Assembly (NCBI GenBank): GCA_000024525.1
Contig: CP001770.1
Span: 124,001-188,000, forward strand
Reading direction: 5' to 3'
Origin: Spirosoma linguale DSM 74
Lineage (GTDB): Bacteria; Bacteroidota; Bacteroidia; Cytophagales; Spirosomataceae
Length of the DNA stretch: 64,000 nt
In this document: positions 1-7,829 of the stretch, piece after piece
How positions within the stretch are numbered: position 1 is the first letter of the stretch
How the letters are laid out: each line of letters starts with the position of its first letter
The notes under the pieces: model-generated
Told to the model about the DNA's origin: nothing
What the model saw: only the letters and a program-made list of their open reading frames with translations
The model's database searches: none
Program-made: the position numbers and the translations under genes

Positions 1-2148
1 GTAGAGATCCGTGGCGCCTGGCACCGCCCCAACGATGCGCCCAAGCTGGCCCGCCAGCCGCTGCAACTCGGTGAGGTCCTCCCCGAATAATTTGACGGCC
101 ACGTCCTGCTTAGCCCCCGAAATCAACTCATTGAACCGCATCTGGATGGGTTGCTGAAAGCCGTAGGTAACGCCAGGAATCGCTTCGAGCGCTTCGGCCA
201 TTTTGTCCGCCAGTTCTTCCTGATTATCGGCCGAAGTCCATTCGGTCTGGGGCTTGAGCAGGACCATCAAATCGCCGGCTTCGATGGGCATGGGATCGGT
301 GGGAATCTCACCCGCCCCGATTTTACCAATCACTTCCCGCACTTCAGGAAACTGCTTGAGTAGCAACCGGGCCGATTGCAGAAACTTGTCCTCGGTCTGG
401 CTCAGGGAGGAACCCGTCAGGGTGCGCAGTTCCACGGCGAAATCACCCTCGCTCAGTTCGGGAATAAATTCGCCCCCCAAGCGGCTGAAAAGCCATCCGG
501 CACCCACCAGCAGCCCAAGGGCTACACCCAACACGAGCCATTTCGCGCGCAGCGCCCACCGGATAGCGGGATCATACAACCGGTAGAAGAAGCCCATCAT
601 CCGATCGGAAAGGGTTGGCTGCTGACGGATGGTTTTACTCAGCAGCAGGGCCGATACCATGGGTACGTAGGTCAGGGAAAGGATAAATGCCCCCAGGATA
701 GCGAAGCTTACCACCTGCGCCATTGGTCGAAACATCTTGCCTTCGATGCCAACCAGGGCCAGGATAGGTAGATAAACGATGAGGATAATAATTTCACCGA
801 AAGCGGCTGAGGAGCGGATACGGCTGGCGGCTTCGAACACCTCCTCATCCATTTGCGACTGGGTAAAGCGCTTCACCCGACGCCCTGCCAGATGATGCAG
901 GGTGGCCTCAACGATAATAACGGCCCCGTCCACGATCAGGCCGAAATCGATGGCCCCCAGACTCATCAGGTTTCCTGAAACGCCGAACAGACTCATCATA
1001 CCGATCGCAAAGAGCATCGCCAGGGGAATAACTGAGGCCACCACCAGCCCCGCCCGCCAGTTGCCCAGAAACAGGATCAGGACGAAAATCACAATCAGGG
1101 CTCCCTCGATAAGATTCCGGGTCACGGTGTGGATCGCCCGGCCCACTAATGCTGAGCGATCCAGAAATACATGGATCGCGACGCCTTCAGGCAGGGTCCG
1201 TTGAATCTGGTCAATCTTGGTTTTTACCCGGCCAATGACCTCATTAGCGTTTTCGCCTTTCAGCATCAGGACGACGGCCCCGACGGCTTCTCCGTCCCCG
1301 TTGCGTGTCAGGGCCCCATAGCGCACAGCGGAGCCAAAGCGTACCTGGGCCACATCCCGAATCAACACGGGCACACCCCCGGCCGTGCGCCGAACGACGA
1401 TGCGACCCATATCGGCCAAACTTCCCACCAGCCCTTCGGAGCGGATGAAATACGCGTTAGGCTTTTTATCAATGTAGGCCCCACCCGTGTTCTGGTTATT
1501 TTTTTCCAGCGCCGTAAACAAATCACCGATGCTAAGCCCGTACGAACGGAGCCGATCCGGATCAACGGCAATTTCATACTGTTTTAATAGTCCCCCAAAG
1601 CTGCTCACGTCGGCCACGCCGGGTGTACCCAGGAGCTGCCTTCGGACAACCCAGTCCTGCATGGAACGCAACTCCATGGGAGAATAGCGTTTTTCGTAGC
1701 CGGGTTTGGCATAGAGGACGTACTGATAGATTTCGCCAAGACCCGTACTGATGGGTCCTAACGTGGGTTCGCCCGTGCCGGGGGGAATCTGAGCGCGAGC
1801 TTCGGAAAGTCGCTCGTCTACCTGCTGGCGAGCCCAGTACAGGTCGGTAGCGTCTTTAAAGACCAGCGTAACGACCGACAACCCAAAGCGCGAGATCGAG
1901 CGGATTTGGGTTATATCGGGAATAGTGGCCATCGTCTGTTCGACGGGAAAGGTAATCAGCCGCTCTACCTCCTGGGCGGCCAGGGCCGGGGAGCGGGTAA
2001 TGACCTGCACCTGATTACTGGTAATGTCGGGCAGTGCATCGATCGGTAAACGGTTGAGGGCGTAACTACCCCACCCAATCAGCACCAGCGTCAGCAGGCC
2101 AATGATAAGTTTATTCCGAATAGAAAATCGGATGATGGAATCCAGCAT
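1..2148 (-). CDS. Czc-type heavy-metal efflux RND pump, 5' part (runs off window)
   Basis: The frame is open from the ATG at 2148 to the window edge, giving the first 716 residues of an inner-membrane proton-driven RND exporter (family length about 1040). The N-terminus MLDSIIRFSIRNK and the TM4 segment with DFGLIVDGAVIIVE, holding the acidic proton-relay residues, are visible. That DFG-x3-DGA pattern is typical of Zn/Co/Cd/Ni pumps rather than Cu/Ag pumps. It closely resembles the RND part of the gene at 11825, at a rough 70 percent by eye, but points the opposite way. It follows the small DUF6660 gene by 92 bases, as in the other copy. The 3' end, and whether it also carries a TolC domain, cannot be seen. 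Confidence 0.93.
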   Translation of the reverse strand, partial: MLDSIIRFSIRNKLIIGLLTLVLIGWGSYALNRLPIDALPDITSNQVQVITRSPALAAQEVERLITFPVEQTMATIPDITQIRSISRFGLSVVTLVFKDATDLYWARQQVDERLSEARAQIPPGTGEPTLGPISTGLGEIYQYVLYAKPGYEKRYSPMELRSMQDWVVRRQLLGTPGVADVSSFGGLLKQYEIAVDPDRLRSYGLSIGDLFTALEKNNQNTGGAYIDKKPNAYFIRSEGLVGSLADMGRIVVRRTAGGVPVLIRDVAQVRFGSAVRYGALTRNGDGEAVGAVVLMLKGENANEVIGRVKTKIDQIQRTLPEGVAIHVFLDRSALVGRAIHTVTRNLIEGALIVIFVLILFLGNWRAGLVVASVIPLAMLFAIGMMSLFGVSGNLMSLGAIDFGLIVDGAVIIVEATLHHLAGRRVKRFTQSQMDEEVFEAASRIRSSAAFGEIIILIVYLPILALVGIEGKMFRPMAQVVSFAILGAFILSLTYVPMVSALLLSKTIRQQPTLSDRMMGFFYRLYDPAIRWALRAKWLVLGVALGLLVGAGWLFSRLGGEFIPELSEGDFAVELRTLTGSSLSQTEDKFLQSARLLLKQFPEVREVIGKIGAGEIPTDPMPIEAGDLMVLLKPQTEWTSADNQEELADKMAEALEAIPGVTYGFQQPIQMRFNELISGAKQDVAVKLFGEDLTELQRLAGQLGRIVGAVPGATDLY

Positions 2149-2240
2149 GGGAAAAAGAATAAATAGCCTAGACCTTCATTCAGGGTGAATGAGGAAAATA
2201 AAAGCGGTTGGCTAAGCCAATCGGGTGAGAAAATGCAGGC

Positions 2241-2579
2241 TTAGGCCAGCCGGGGAGGCTGCCAGATGTGAAGCCGAAACGTGGTCGATTTGGCCGGAGA
2301 GTACGCGAAATCACCCGAAAAAAGGGGCAGATAAACTACTGAAGCTTCGAGCAGCAGCCGATTCATCGGAGGCACCGTCACCGATGCGGGACAGGCAGAA
2401 CAGGAACAGTAAGGGGAGCAAAGGTCGCTAGAAGGAATCGAGCTTTTGGGTTGAGAATTAATGGTTAGGCTCGTTACTGGCTGATATGCGGGCGGGTCAC
2501 ACGAGAGAACCTCGGTGCAGGGCAGCACCGACAGCACGAGTAGGTGCAGGCTTAACAACAGACAGACCAGCGGTTTCAC
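2241..2579 (-). CDS. DUF6660-like small Cys-rich exported protein
   Basis: This 112-residue protein has a hydrophobic signal-like N-terminus ending near a Cys (VLSVLPC), then a Cys cluster (CSPYCSCSAC), and a C-terminal IWQPPRLA. It aligns end to end with the 113-residue protein at 11374 (SLWPC; CTPFCTCACC; IWQPPKL), and both sit just upstream of an RND pump gene. I chose the GTG at 2579 because it gives the same length and start as the paralogue. The TTG at 2597 would lie upstream of the promoter box. A periplasmic metal-binding or sensing role is inferred from the cysteines and position only. The DUF6660 name is from memory. Confidence 0.8.
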   Translation of the reverse strand: MKPLVCLLLSLHLLVLSVLPCTEVLSCDPPAYQPVTSLTINSQPKSSIPSSDLCSPYCSCSACPASVTVPPMNRLLLEASVVYLPLFSGDFAYSPAKSTTFRLHIWQPPRLA

Positions 2580-2583
2580 GGGG

Positions 2584-2591
2584 CAAATATA
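2584..2591 (-). promoter_or_regulatory. Bacteroidota -7 box just before the DUF6660 start
   Basis: On the minus strand TATATTTG (consensus TAnnTTTG) is followed by only four bases before the GTG start. The paralogous gene at 11374 has the same arrangement. If used, the transcript would have almost no leader. Confidence 0.5.
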
Positions 2592-2615
2592 AACCAAAGA
2601 TTGCTTTTATGTAAA

Positions 2616-2641
2616 ATAATCAGGTACTGATCAGTGATTAT
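2616..2641. promoter_or_regulatory. Candidate operator palindrome upstream of the DUF6660-RND locus
   Basis: ATAATCA and TGATTAT form inverted arms around a 12-base centre that itself contains CTGATCAG. It lies about 40 bases upstream of the DUF6660 start, where a repressor could block transcription. No known binder is implied by the sequence. Confidence 0.3.
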
Positions 2642-2886
2642 CTTTTTATTAGTTCAATCGTGCTGCCTCAGAAGTTTACTCGAAGTTGCGGCTCAAATAC
2701 CCATTCAACCGTCTATGAGGTACTTTAAGGGTTTCAATGTTTACCGTTTACAAGTAGCGCCGTGCTTGGAAAATAGTGTATTGGTTTAGCCAACGTACTG
2801 GCAAAACAAGTGGTTTTCGAAGTAGCGAACTGGCTAGCTTTATTTAGACAATAAATAGCTCAAAACAACCTGACTTGTCCGGGAAA

Positions 2887-3324
2887 ATGTTGACCATAAA
2901 CAGTCAACTCATGGACAGACTTGTTAAACTACGTATGAAACAGCCAAAACGGATCATGCGTGAAATGGCGGCCGCCGTTCTGCTCGGCCAGCTCAACATT
3001 GACCAGGCCGCTGAGCGGTATAAAGTCAATCGAATGACGGTACTGCGCTGGATCAGAAAAATCGAAGAGGAAGCCAAAGCCAAGAAACAAGCTGCCTCAA
3101 CTGATCCTGATTTATTGCCTCCTTCCTCAAGAAAGTCAAACCGGCCTTCTACCCCAGAGGACCAAGTCAATCAACTGCGGGCCAAGGTGCGTTCGCTCGA
3201 AGAAGAACTGGAAACGGCTAACTTTAAAACTCTTTATTATTCGACGCTGGTACGAGTAGCTAAACATGAGCTGGGGGTCGATATTGAAAAAAAGTCCGTT
3301 ACCAAGCCATCCGGTTCATGCTGA
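2887..3324 (+). CDS. IS3-family transposase OrfA
   Basis: This 145-residue protein has a helix-turn-helix (QAAERYKVNRMTVLRWIRKIEEE) for binding the element ends and a C-terminal heptad-like stretch (VNQLRAKVRSLEEELE) for multimerisation. The ATG at 2887 was chosen over the upstream TTG; a further ATG at 2911 is also possible. Its stop overlaps the start of the next frame in ATGCTGA. Near its end lies the heptamer A-AAA-AAG at 3288-3294 in the right phase for -1 frameshifting into the second frame. Confidence 0.85.
   Translation: MLTINSQLMDRLVKLRMKQPKRIMREMAAAVLLGQLNIDQAAERYKVNRMTVLRWIRKIEEEAKAKKQAASTDPDLLPPSSRKSNRPSTPEDQVNQLRAKVRSLEEELETANFKTLYYSTLVRVAKHELGVDIEKKSVTKPSGSC
3288..3294 (+). other. 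-1 ribosomal frameshift site (A_AAA_AAG)
   Basis: The heptamer is phased as GAA AAA AAG in OrfA, the canonical IS3 slippery site. Slipping back one base continues without a stop through VRYQAIRF into the OrfB start at 3318, giving a fused OrfAB transposase. Confidence 0.75.
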
Positions 3325-4241
3325 TGAACTATCCCAATCTGCATATTCGGCAGTTGGAGGGTGCGCTTGGTTTCTCCCGGCAAGGCTACTACCAATACTG
3401 GCAACGGCAAGCCGGCCAGATCAATCATGATGAAGCTATTCTAGGGCTGGTCAAGAAGGCTCGTAAAGATCATCCGCGAATGGGTGGTAAAAAACTCTAT
3501 GAGCTGATCAAAGAGGAACTGATTGGAAAGGGGATAAAAACAGGCAGGGATCTATTGTTTGACTTACTAGCAGCTAACCGCCTGTTAATCAGGAGAAGAA
3601 GGCGGAGGGTACGAACTACCTTTTCGGGTCATCCATACCGCAAGTACCCGAACCTGATCAAGGAATTGATAGTGGAAAGGCCCAACCAATTGTGGGTGTC
3701 GGACATAACCTACTGGTTTACTCAGTGCGGATGTCTGTACATATCGTTCGTCACCGACGCCTATTCCAAACGAATCATGGGTTATTGTGTCGCCCCGACA
3801 TTGGAGGCAGTTCATTGTAAGACTGCTCTACAGATGGCGCTGAAAAAGATTAATCGGCGAACGGCCAGGGAGTTAATTCATCATTCCGACCGAGGTATTC
3901 AGTATGGAAGCGCCCTCTATATTGGGTTATTAGACGCTTATCATGTTCAGATCAGTATGACCGAAACGGGTGATCCACTGGAGAATGCTATCGCTGAACG
4001 GGTGAATGGAATCATCAAGAATGAGTATCTAGCTCACCGAGCGGTGTACTCGTTAGCCCAGGCCGAGCTCGTGCTTGAGCAAGCCGTTTTTCTCTACAAC
4101 TATAAACGGCCACATCTCAGTTGTGACATGCTGGTGCCTGATCAAGCTCACCAAAAGGAAGGAAAACTTAAGCGAAGATGGAAGAACTACTATCCTCAAA
4201 ATCAGGAGGTGGTTGTAGTAAATAATGAAAATAGAGCTTAA
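3318..4241 (+). CDS. IS3-family transposase OrfB (DDE catalytic domain)
   Basis: This 307-residue integrase-fold protein carries the three acidic residues in expected contexts: WVSDITYW, HHSDRG and NAIAERVNGIIKNE. The frame is intact and ends 61 bases before the right terminal repeat. It is probably made mainly as a fusion with OrfA through the upstream frameshift site. The frame looks functional. Confidence 0.92.
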   Translation: MLMNYPNLHIRQLEGALGFSRQGYYQYWQRQAGQINHDEAILGLVKKARKDHPRMGGKKLYELIKEELIGKGIKTGRDLLFDLLAANRLLIRRRRRRVRTTFSGHPYRKYPNLIKELIVERPNQLWVSDITYWFTQCGCLYISFVTDAYSKRIMGYCVAPTLEAVHCKTALQMALKKINRRTARELIHHSDRGIQYGSALYIGLLDAYHVQISMTETGDPLENAIAERVNGIIKNEYLAHRAVYSLAQAELVLEQAVFLYNYKRPHLSCDMLVPDQAHQKEGKLKRRWKNYYPQNQEVVVVNNENRA

Positions 4242-4389
4242 ATTACTGGTCAATATAAAAACGGATTACCAATAAACGGTCAACACTTTTCAGGACGGGT
4301 CAAGGGCGTTTTCGGCCATTAAATAGGTGGCAAATTCCATTTAATGAACCCGTAGCGTACTGGTAATAAATGGTTTGTATTAAATTAAC

Positions 4390-4775
4390 CGACCATAAAA
4401 TCGTCCACGAAAACCTCGGTATTCTTAACCAGCCGATTACACCAGTTGGTTTCTCAGCGAGTTAAATCCACATCCAAATTCAACGGACAAGGCTTTTCTG
4501 TAAAAAGTGTATTACGGTAAACCTTACTTTTCTTAAAAGACACAATTACTTTCTCGGACATAAACGGACGCGATCCAGCACGGTTCGCCGTTGCGATACC
4601 TTGCGTAGTGACCGTCCCCGGCTGGGCCGGGCGGGCCAAGCGGTCGGAAATTGCCGAAGCGTCCCGCGACGGCGCACCGTACCCGGCGACAGAAGGCAGC
4701 CACCTCTTTGTTTGGTTGTGCCCAACAGTCTCACAAAAACGCTCCCATTTGAGACAACCTCCTGCGGATGCACCT
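4390..4775 (-). repeat. Dispersed element, copy 1 (related to 45062-45358)
   Basis: Read on the minus strand, this stretch aligns with plus-strand 45130-45358. Shared blocks include CCAAACAAAGAGGTGGCTG, a block translating as SK-VYRN..TEKPCPLN, then an in-frame TGA, then a block translating as N-W-C-x-R-L...NT-x-V-F-x-DDF. Differences are mostly conservative at amino-acid level (K/R, V/I, E/D, L/M). This copy holds extra GC-rich sequence (about 4570-4695) absent from the other. It could be a decayed coding segment or part of an unrecognised mobile unit. I do not assign a protein. Confidence 0.6.
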
Positions 4776-4777
4776 TG

Positions 4778-4800
4778 AAAGTTCACAAAATGTGAACTTT
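4778..4800. promoter_or_regulatory. Operator palindrome of higBA
   Basis: AAAGTTCACA is followed by AAA and then its perfect inverse, a 10-3-10 palindrome. It ends 22 bases before the higB start and just upstream of a -7-like box (TATCTTTA at 4806-4813). HigA-type antitoxins repress their own operon by binding such sites, so this is the likely autoregulatory operator. Confidence 0.75.
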
Positions 4801-4822
4801 TTCCGTATCTTTATAGTAGCTT

Positions 4823-5155
4823 ATGAAAGTTCATCTAATTAGAAAGGAAACCATTGAGGCTTACACCGAGAAGAATGCTCGCAGTAAAAGTTCGTTTAAG
4901 ATTTGGCTCACCGTCGTAAAGTTTGCCAATTGGCAGACGCCCGAGGCTATTAAAGAGACATTTGGGGCCGCTGATTTGCTAGGTAATGGCACCAACCGGG
5001 TTGTATTTGATATTGGCGGGAATAATTATAGAATGATCTGCAAATATGCCTTTGGCAAGAACCAGGTTCATCTCTTTGTTTGCTGGATAGGAACCCATGC
5101 CCAATATGATAAGCTCTGTAAGCACAACGAACAATATACTGTAAATCACTATTAA
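4823..5155 (+). CDS. higB: HigB-family toxin (RelE-like mRNA interferase)
   Basis: This 110-residue protein (MKVHLIRKETIEAY...) has the HigB hallmarks: GNGTNRVVFDIGGNNYRMICKY and a C-terminal VHLFVCWIGTHAQYDK. The family degrades mRNA on the ribosome when free of its antitoxin. It is followed after one base by an antitoxin-like gene and preceded by a perfect palindrome. The length is normal for the family and the frame is intact. The order toxin-then-antitoxin is typical of hig modules. Confidence 0.92.
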   Translation: MKVHLIRKETIEAYTEKNARSKSSFKIWLTVVKFANWQTPEAIKETFGAADLLGNGTNRVVFDIGGNNYRMICKYAFGKNQVHLFVCWIGTHAQYDKLCKHNEQYTVNHY

Positions 5156-5156
5156 G

Positions 5157-5603
5157 ATGGAAGCACTCCGCTATAAAATAATAAAGTCCGAGAAGCAATA
5201 TCGTGACTACTGTACTGATTTAGAAACGCTAGTAACTGGAAACGATCAAGGAGAAAATACGCAGGATGAAATCGAGTTGCTCACTTATTTGATTGAAAAG
5301 TGGGATGCCGAACATAACTCCTTCGAGGATGTAGATCCCATTGAGTTACTCACCGCATTGATGAGCGAGAAATCGCTTAAAGCGAAAGATCTGACCCAGA
5401 TTTTGGGCGTAAGTAAAAGTCTTGTTTCAGATATTTTGCACTATAAGAGGGGGTTGTCTAAAGAGATCATCAGAACACTTTCTAGCTACTTTAGCGTTTC
5501 CCAGGAAGCCTTCAACCGGCCCTATAAATTGAAGGTACCAGCAAATAGCCACTTTAAGAATGCCAGTGTTATGAACACTAGAAAAGACCTGCAATTGGCT
5601 TAG
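5157..5603 (+). CDS. higA: HigA-family antitoxin with C-terminal HTH
   Basis: This 148-residue protein has an N-terminal helical region (residues 1-60) and a helix-turn-helix near residues 75-125 (KAKDLTQILGVSKSLVSDIL). That layout matches HigA proteins of the type with the DNA-binding domain at the C-terminus. It begins one base after the higB stop, so the two are translated together. It should neutralise HigB and bind the palindrome at 4778-4800. The module sits beside insertion sequences, a common setting for such addiction modules. Confidence 0.92.
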   Translation: MEALRYKIIKSEKQYRDYCTDLETLVTGNDQGENTQDEIELLTYLIEKWDAEHNSFEDVDPIELLTALMSEKSLKAKDLTQILGVSKSLVSDILHYKRGLSKEIIRTLSSYFSVSQEAFNRPYKLKVPANSHFKNASVMNTRKDLQLA

Positions 5604-5716
5604 TATCAAATTTAGGTTGGCATTCAGCTGCGACAAGTGTGGAGCTTTACTGGAAATACCCTGACCTACTCATTGTGTAATATGCAGCGGTTAGACGCCC
5701 TCAAAGTAAGACGATG

Positions 5717-5762
5717 GGTTTCTCATGTATCTGCATCATAAATGGGGCGTTTAAAAAGATAT
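5717..5762 (+). repeat. Short copy of the leader segment of the dispersed element
   Basis: The stretch containing CATGTATCTGCATCATAAAT and then GGGCGTTT and GATAT matches plus-strand 45062-45103 (CATGTATCTGCTTCTTAAAT, GGGCGTTT, GATAT). A weaker relative occurs inside the copy at 4390-4775 on the minus strand. It suggests a fragment left by rearrangement of the same element. Confidence 0.45.
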
Positions 5763-5790
5763 AATGAAGGCGTTTTGCACAGGAAGTACA

Positions 5791-6903
5791 TCACATTTTG
5801 TTAATCCAAGGCTGCATCTTGGCAATAATTGCTTCGGTAGCCGAACTAAATTTAATGTTGATTTTGTCTGGGTGCTCTTGATAGAGCTGAATATAAACTC
5901 GGCAGAATTCAATCGGGCTTTGATTGATCAAGGCCGCCAAGACTGCCTTCCCTTTATGCGCTTCAATCTCTTTAGCCATCCGATAACCCGTGTAGTAGGC
6001 CGTTTGATCAAAAGCTACAGTGAACCCAATATTGTATAATTGATTGGGGTTCGCCGTAGAATCATGATAAGCTGAATAAAGTAAGCTTTCAAATAAAACA
6101 AAATTTTGACGTGAGCGCTGGCGATTACGCTGGTATTCGCTCTGCTGCTGAGTAGCTAATGATTTGGGATTTTTAATCGTGGTAAAATCGCCTACTAGCG
6201 TAGCGGTCCCTTCAGACCATAAGTTTGTCAACAGCATGTACGCATTCGCTACCGGCTTCGGTGGATCACCCCCTAACGGCTCTTTTTTTCGGGATCGTTG
6301 GCCGACCTGCTGAATGGTGTGGTAGAGTTCATGAGCGACTAGATAAACTAACCCTTCATAATCATCACCGATCTTCTGAAGGGCGACATTAAAAGTGGCA
6401 TCATGACCAATGGTAAAGCCCAGTGCTCCGCCACCCACTAAAAAGCAAGCACGAGCGGTTACCTGACTAGTCGGGGGGCAGTAGGGTAAGATACAACTCC
6501 TTACATCATCCGGAAAAGAGCCTTTGGCTTCAATCTCACTGATCAAGTGCTGAACAGCCACTAGGTTGGTTTTTACCGCTTTCCAATCAAAGGGATCGTT
6601 CCCTTTGACAGTCCCCGTTTCAATCAACTCGCGTAGGGTTTGCTTAAACACCGCTTCTGTACCGGTCTTATCATAACTGGTCACTTTATCAATCAGTTGC
6701 TGATTGCCGTACAGCTTAGCGACTTGGTTCAATTCCGTATCAGTGGTCGTTGTCTTGGTTAACAAACGAGTAATGGCTTTAGCGCTTTCAAAATCGAGCT
6801 GAATCGTAATTTTTGCCCCAGTTGTCGTGGTGGGTGAGGATTGGCTGAACGAAGAGTAGCAAATGACTAAAAGCCAAACTAGAAGCAGTAAGGTTCTTTT
6901 CAT
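5791..6903 (-). CDS. Putative exported Zn-dependent peptidase (DUF5700-like)
   Basis: The 370-residue product starts with a signal peptide (MKRTLLLLVWLLVICYSSFSQ), so the ATG at 6903 is preferred over the upstream frame extension to 7029. An HExxH zinc-binding motif (AHELYHTIQQ) lies near residue 190. The N-terminal IQLDFESAKAI and overall form resemble the DUF5700 putative peptidases of Bacteroidota, named from memory. It would act in the periplasm or outside the cell. It is flanked by a broken AraC regulator upstream and the higBA pair downstream. Confidence 0.7.
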   Translation of the reverse strand: MKRTLLLLVWLLVICYSSFSQSSPTTTTGAKITIQLDFESAKAITRLLTKTTTTDTELNQVAKLYGNQQLIDKVTSYDKTGTEAVFKQTLRELIETGTVKGNDPFDWKAVKTNLVAVQHLISEIEAKGSFPDDVRSCILPYCPPTSQVTARACFLVGGGALGFTIGHDATFNVALQKIGDDYEGLVYLVAHELYHTIQQVGQRSRKKEPLGGDPPKPVANAYMLLTNLWSEGTATLVGDFTTIKNPKSLATQQQSEYQRNRQRSRQNFVLFESLLYSAYHDSTANPNQLYNIGFTVAFDQTAYYTGYRMAKEIEAHKGKAVLAALINQSPIEFCRVYIQLYQEHPDKINIKFSSATEAIIAKMQPWINKM

Positions 6904-7047
6904 TAAGAATGATAGCAAATGGCCGAGGCAACTGGTTGACATTGAGTTAATGAACTTTACAACATGTGAACACAAAAATAGGAGCTGTTTTGCCGGACTT
7001 ACTGTACAAATCGGACATTCATTGATCATTTGTTGGTGACGAATATC

Positions 7048-7445
7048 TTAATCCAAGCTGGTAATGAGTACTTGACCGTCAACGCTGACCAGTTGCGTCC
7101 TAAGCGAGGTAGGACGCTGTTGGGTAAAGTGTTGAAAGGCGCGTCCCAAGTGAGGCGTATCAAAATAGTTATTTTGAAAAGCAATCTCATCCAAGCTGAG
7201 CTTTGGTTGCAGGGTCATATGCCATAGACATTTACGAAATTGTAAAAGTTGTAAGTACTCTTTAGGGCCTAAATCATAGTAGGCCAGGAAGGTGCGATAC
7301 AGCTTTTTTTCAGAACATTTGAAATATTGACTAATTTGGGCTACCCGAGTAAATTGATAATAGTCAATACAGTCTATAACCTGCTCCACAAAATGAGGCG
7401 GTTTGTCCGTAAGCAACTGTAGCAAAAATTGTTCAATGAGCTGGC
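7048..7445 (-). pseudogene. AraC-family regulator, C-terminal remnant cut by an IS
   Basis: The surviving 125 or so residues form the AraC DNA-binding region (RVAQISQYFKCSEKKLYRTF; LSLDEIAFQNNYFDTPHLGRAFQHF). AraC regulators normally have about 150 more N-terminal residues. Here the frame runs back only to an in-frame TAA just inside the left end of the IS3-family element at 7446. No matching N-terminal half is found beyond the element. It may once have controlled the adjacent peptidase gene. Confidence 0.75.
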
Positions 7446-7512
7446 TGTCTTAACCCCCTGAATGGCTGGACAAAATTGCAAAAACAGTTTAGTCCTTTTA
7501 CATTCAGATACC

Positions 7513-7824
7513 ATGAGCAAACTAAGGCGGAGTTTTACTCCCGAAGACCGCTATTCCATCGTCCAGGAAGCAATCCGTGACGGCCATGCTGACACCTGTC
7601 GCAAATACAATCTATCCCCTTCATTGCTGCGCAAATGGCGATTGAAATATTTAAGCAAAGGCAAAGAAGGCCTCAAAGATTCCTATGCACGCGTCGATCC
7701 CCAGCTTCGAGTGCTGGAAGAAGAAAATGATCGCCTGAAGCGGATTGTAGCAAAACAAGCTTTGGAACTGGAGATCAAAAGCGAACTGCTAAAAAAAACG
7801 ACTATTCAACCTCGGAGAAACTAG
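7513..7824 (+). CDS. IS3-family transposase OrfA (second element)
   Basis: This 103-residue helix-turn-helix protein (RSFTPEDRYSIVQEAIRDGH; CRKYNLSPSLLRKWRLKY) has a C-terminal leucine-rich coil (LRVLEEENDRLKRIVAKQ). I used the ATG at 7513 because it begins MSKLRRSFTPED, typical of the family. The A8 run at 7791-7798 near its end is in phase for a -1 slip. Confidence 0.87.
   Translation: MSKLRRSFTPEDRYSIVQEAIRDGHADTCRKYNLSPSLLRKWRLKYLSKGKEGLKDSYARVDPQLRVLEEENDRLKRIVAKQALELEIKSELLKKTTIQPRRN
7791..7798 (+). other. -1 frameshift site (A8) of the second IS3 element
   Basis: The run is read CTA AAA AAA ACG in OrfA. A -1 slip continues open as NDYSTSEKLAL into the OrfB start at 7830, so a fused OrfAB protein can be made. 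Confidence 0.7.
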
Positions 7825-7829
7825 CACTA

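Larger units (their letters stand above)
2871..4302 (+). mobile_element. IS3-family insertion sequence (1432 bp)
   Basis: The element is bounded by 25-bp imperfect inverted repeats at 2871-2895 and 4278-4302, matching at 20 of 25 positions, starting TGAC and ending GTCA in the TG...CA style of IS3. It carries two overlapping transposase frames with a -1 slippery site. No target-site duplication is visible (ACC on the left, AGG on the right), so one end may have been rearranged. It sits between the minus-strand DUF6660-RND locus and the higBA region. Confidence 0.85.

Noticed and set aside
2580..2597. TTG start for the first DUF6660 gene
   Set aside because: It would sit upstream of the promoter box and has no counterpart in the paralogue, which starts at the position matching GTG 2579.
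2868..2871. Target duplications of the two IS3 elements and ISL3
   Set aside because: Flanking bases at both ends were compared and do not match; no duplication is claimed.
2875..2886. TTG start for the first IS3 OrfA
   Set aside because: It lies within the terminal inverted repeat; ATG at 2887 is more natural.
4454..4795. Overlapping frames of 64-110 residues on both strands
   Set aside because: They arise from the GC-rich insert of a dispersed element, change frame between copies and lack a start context; treated as a repeat, not genes.
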